A stretch of 64,000 nucleotides of DNA from Demequina globuliformis (GTDB lineage: Bacteria; Actinomycetota; Actinomycetes; Actinomycetales; Demequinaceae). Shown one piece after another: positions 62,528 to 64,000 of this stretch. The stretch covers positions 913,999 through 977,998 of the forward strand of contig NZ_BBRG01000001.1 of the NCBI RefSeq assembly GCF_000975155.1, written 5' to 3'. The notes under the pieces are model-generated. The model was not told the DNA's origin, did not search any database, and saw only the letters and a program-made list of their open reading frames with translations. Made by a program: the position numbers and the translations under genes. Each line of letters opens with the position of its first letter. The first letter of the stretch is position 1.

Positions 62528-63132
62528 CGCGCCACCGCCGCCTGCGCCCGCTCGGCCGCCGTGCCCTCGTGGCGGGGGGCCGGCGCCTCATCACGCACGT
62601 TGTAGCGCACGTCGCACAGGGTCGTCTGCTGAACCACGTCGGTCTTGCGGATCACCACCCGGCGCACGTCCGCGTTGAGGAGGTCCTCGAGCATCCGGGT
62701 AGCCTCCGCCTCCGTGCTCACGACGCGATCGAGCATCACCTGCTGGGAGCGCGAGCGGGACAACAGGCGCGGGCTGTCGCCGACGGCGATGGCGAGCAAA
62801 AGAATCGCCATGAGGACCAGGCCCACCGCTCCGTGGATTCCGGGGAAGCCGCCCAGCAGACCAAGTGCAATCGCGGTGAAGTAGTACGCGATCTCCGAGT
62901 GATCCATCTCCGTGGACCGCAGCCGGATGATCGACAGGACTGCGAAGATCCCGAGCCCAAAGCCAAGCGAGACGTCCGCGGTCGCCATGGCGTAGGTGAC
63001 GCCCATGACGCCCACGTTGATGGCCAGGAAGGCGACGATCATCTCGCGGCGCCGGTGGCGCGGGAAGTACAAGCCAAAGACGAGCAGCGTGATCGCGATC
63101 AGGTCTGCGGCGATGAGGGCGTAGATAGACAT
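62524..63132 (-). CDS. DUF4956 membrane protein
   Basis: A 202-residue protein with about five membrane segments in its first 125 residues; RLRSTEMDHSEIAYYFTAIA is characteristic of DUF4956. A cytoplasmic C-terminal domain follows, with an ACT/ferredoxin-like pattern near 140-175. GAAGGTT precedes the ATG; longer frames would run through the regulatory boxes upstream. It probably forms a complex with the VTC-domain protein. Confidence 0.88.
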   Translation of the reverse strand: MSIYALIAADLIAITLLVFGLYFPRHRRREMIVAFLAINVGVMGVTYAMATADVSLGFGLGIFAVLSIIRLRSTEMDHSEIAYYFTAIALGLLGGFPGIHGAVGLVLMAILLLAIAVGDSPRLLSRSRSQQVMLDRVVSTEAEATRMLEDLLNADVRRVVIRKTDVVQQTTLCDVRYNVRDEAPAPRHEGTAAERAQAAVAR

Positions 63133-63197
63133 GGGTTTCAACCTTCGGTGTGGGGGCTCCAGGGTGAGCCGGCAATAACTCCATGGAATCCGGGGTG

Positions 63198-63279
63198 CCT
63201 GGGAACTCCCTGGGAACGGCGGCACAACCCCCTGGGAACCCAACCCCCGCCACAGCCCGCGGTCCCAGCGATTTCCCAG
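63198..63279. promoter_or_regulatory. Phased CCTGGGAA boxes, probable response-regulator sites
   Basis: CCTGGGAA occurs on the plus strand at 63198, 63209 and 63231, spaced 11 and 22 bp. On the minus strand CTGGGA occurs twice 11 bp apart (TCCCAG at 63263 and 63274). OmpR-family regulators bind direct repeats of 11-bp period, and one is encoded 23 bases further on. The sites lie between the divergent DUF4956 and regulator genes. Confidence 0.7.
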
Positions 63280-63301
63280 GCCAGAGTGCTTGACTGGAGT
63301 C

Positions 63302-63985
63302 ATGACCGACCGACGCATCCTCGTGGTGGACGACGAAGACAACCTGCGCACCATGCTCGTGGCCGCCCTCAAGTACGAGGGCTACGACGTGGTGCAGGCC
63401 GTCGACGGCGCCGAAGGCCTGAAGGCCGTCAAGGAGCACCGCCCTGACCTCATCGTGCTCGACGTGATGATGCCGAACATCGATGGGTTCGCCATGTGCC
63501 GGCGCCTGCGCGATGCGGGCGACCGCACACCTGTCATTTTTTTGACCGCGCGCGACAGTTCCGAGGACAAGGTCGAAGGGCTTCGCATTGGCGGCGACGA
63601 CTACCTCGACAAGCCCTTCAACCTTGACGAACTCGTGGCCCGCGTCGAGGCCGTCTCGCGCCGCTTTGAGCGCGACCCGTCCTCCGCGGACACCTATGAG
63701 GTTGCCGACCTGGTGCTCGACGACGTCTCTCACCGCGTGACGCGCGGCAGCAAGGAGATCTCGCTGTCGCCCACGGAGTACCGCCTGTTGATGTACCTGA
63801 TGCGCCACGTGGGGCGGGTGCTCTCGCGAGGCCAACTCTTGGAAAACGTGTGGGGCTACTCGCCTGACGATGACCCTGCGGTGGTCGAGACGTACATCGG
63901 GTACCTGCGCCGCAAGGTGGACGCCTCCGAACCCAAGCTCATTCACACCGTCCGCGGGGCCGGGTACACGCTGAGGGCGCCGTGA
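63302..63985 (+). CDS. OmpR-family response regulator
   Basis: A 227-residue regulator. The receiver has Asp10-Asp11, phospho-accepting Asp54 in VLDVMMPN, Thr82 and Lys104 (DYLDKPF). The C-terminal winged helix includes LSPTEYRLLMYLMRHVGRVL and a recognition helix region ETYIGYLRRKVD. GGAG lies four bases before the ATG; an ATG four codons upstream is less likely. A kinase start probably overlaps its stop codon. Confidence 0.94.
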   Translation: MTDRRILVVDDEDNLRTMLVAALKYEGYDVVQAVDGAEGLKAVKEHRPDLIVLDVMMPNIDGFAMCRRLRDAGDRTPVIFLTARDSSEDKVEGLRIGGDDYLDKPFNLDELVARVEAVSRRFERDPSSADTYEVADLVLDDVSHRVTRGSKEISLSPTEYRLLMYLMRHVGRVLSRGQLLENVWGYSPDDDPAVVETYIGYLRRKVDASEPKLIHTVRGAGYTLRAP

Positions 63986-64000
63986 CCGCACGACGCACCC
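63982..64000 (+). CDS. Probable sensor kinase, first codons only
   Basis: A GTG overlaps the TGA of the response regulator (GTGA) and opens a frame beginning V-T-A-R-R-T at the window edge. A cognate histidine kinase normally follows such a regulator. Only six codons are visible, so the product is inferred from context. Confidence 0.35.

Overview
The window is about two-thirds G+C and reads as a chromosomal segment of a high-GC actinobacterium. Supporting signs are the tRNA-Ser / SRP RNA / dnaX / recR / lysC-asd neighbourhood, a GlnR-type orphan regulator, a PASTA-containing bifunctional penicillin-binding protein, a Crp/GlxR-like regulator beside nth, a UVR-containing ClpC, and frequent GTG/TTG starts and ATGA stop-start overlaps. 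Xylose and chitin genes fit a Micrococcales-type saprophyte (Cellulomonas/Demequina-like), but genus is inference. I saw no transposase, phage gene, CRISPR array or rRNA. No gap without a gene exceeds about 300 bases.

Layout. 1-2.1 kb: a leftward MarR-regulated operon with two NAD(P)-binding proteins, then a LytR_C protein and tRNA-Ser(GGA). 2.2-7.4 kb: SRP RNA, a zinc alcohol dehydrogenase, dnaX, an inserted TetR gene and recR. 7.6-10.6 kb: a two-gene ABC exporter divergent from a TetR gene. 10.8-13.1 kb: lysC-asd, with an internal start for an aspartokinase beta chain. 13.2-15.2 kb: two membrane proteins of unknown function. 15.3-20.7 kb: two ROK regulators divergent from xylA-xylB. 20.9-25.2 kb: a small membrane protein, tRNA-Pro(CGG), a metallophosphoesterase and the penicillin-binding protein. 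25.2-30.2 kb: a 50-residue protein, a RidA-like protein, a Crp-type regulator, nth, nhaA and glnR. 30.2-35.4 kb: small membrane and redox proteins, a nitrobindin-like protein, ygfZ, a Phd/VapC toxin-antitoxin pair and dtd. 35.4-39.4 kb: a DUF4352-like secreted protein, a NarL-type two-component pair and a DUF2975/HTH pair. 39.6-48.3 kb: clpC, DoxX, an aldo/keto reductase, mutY, radA and two secreted or anchored proteins. 48.4-49.5 kb: a chitin-type AA10 LPMO. 49.5-55.3 kb: four genes matching the route to UDP-2,3-diacetamido-glucuronic acid, plus a glycosyltransferase. 55.4-57.6 kb: a TetR/MFS drug-efflux pair. 57.6-62 kb: a class V aminotransferase, a LysR regulator, ogt and an Ada-AlkA fusion. 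62-64 kb: a VTC/DUF4956 pair divergent from an OmpR-type response regulator and the first codons of a likely sensor kinase.

How genes work together. lysC-asd forms aspartate semialdehyde. xylA-xylB converts xylose to xylulose 5-phosphate under at least one ROK repressor. nth, mutY, ogt and Ada-AlkA repair oxidised and alkylated DNA; recR and radA serve recombination. The sugar-nucleotide genes supply a diamino-uronic acid for a surface glycan.

Main unexplained signals. A 9-mer, GCATCGGCC, occurs 27 times on both strands, in intergenic DNA and in Ala-rich linkers, and twice forms inverted pairs in terminator-like hairpins; it resembles a DNA uptake sequence or other genome-tag motif. A 27-bp palindromic element recurs in several intergenic spots. 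Boxes phased at 11 and 22 bp lie between DUF4956 and the response regulator. Two matched 16-bp palindromes separate the TetR gene from its MFS target.
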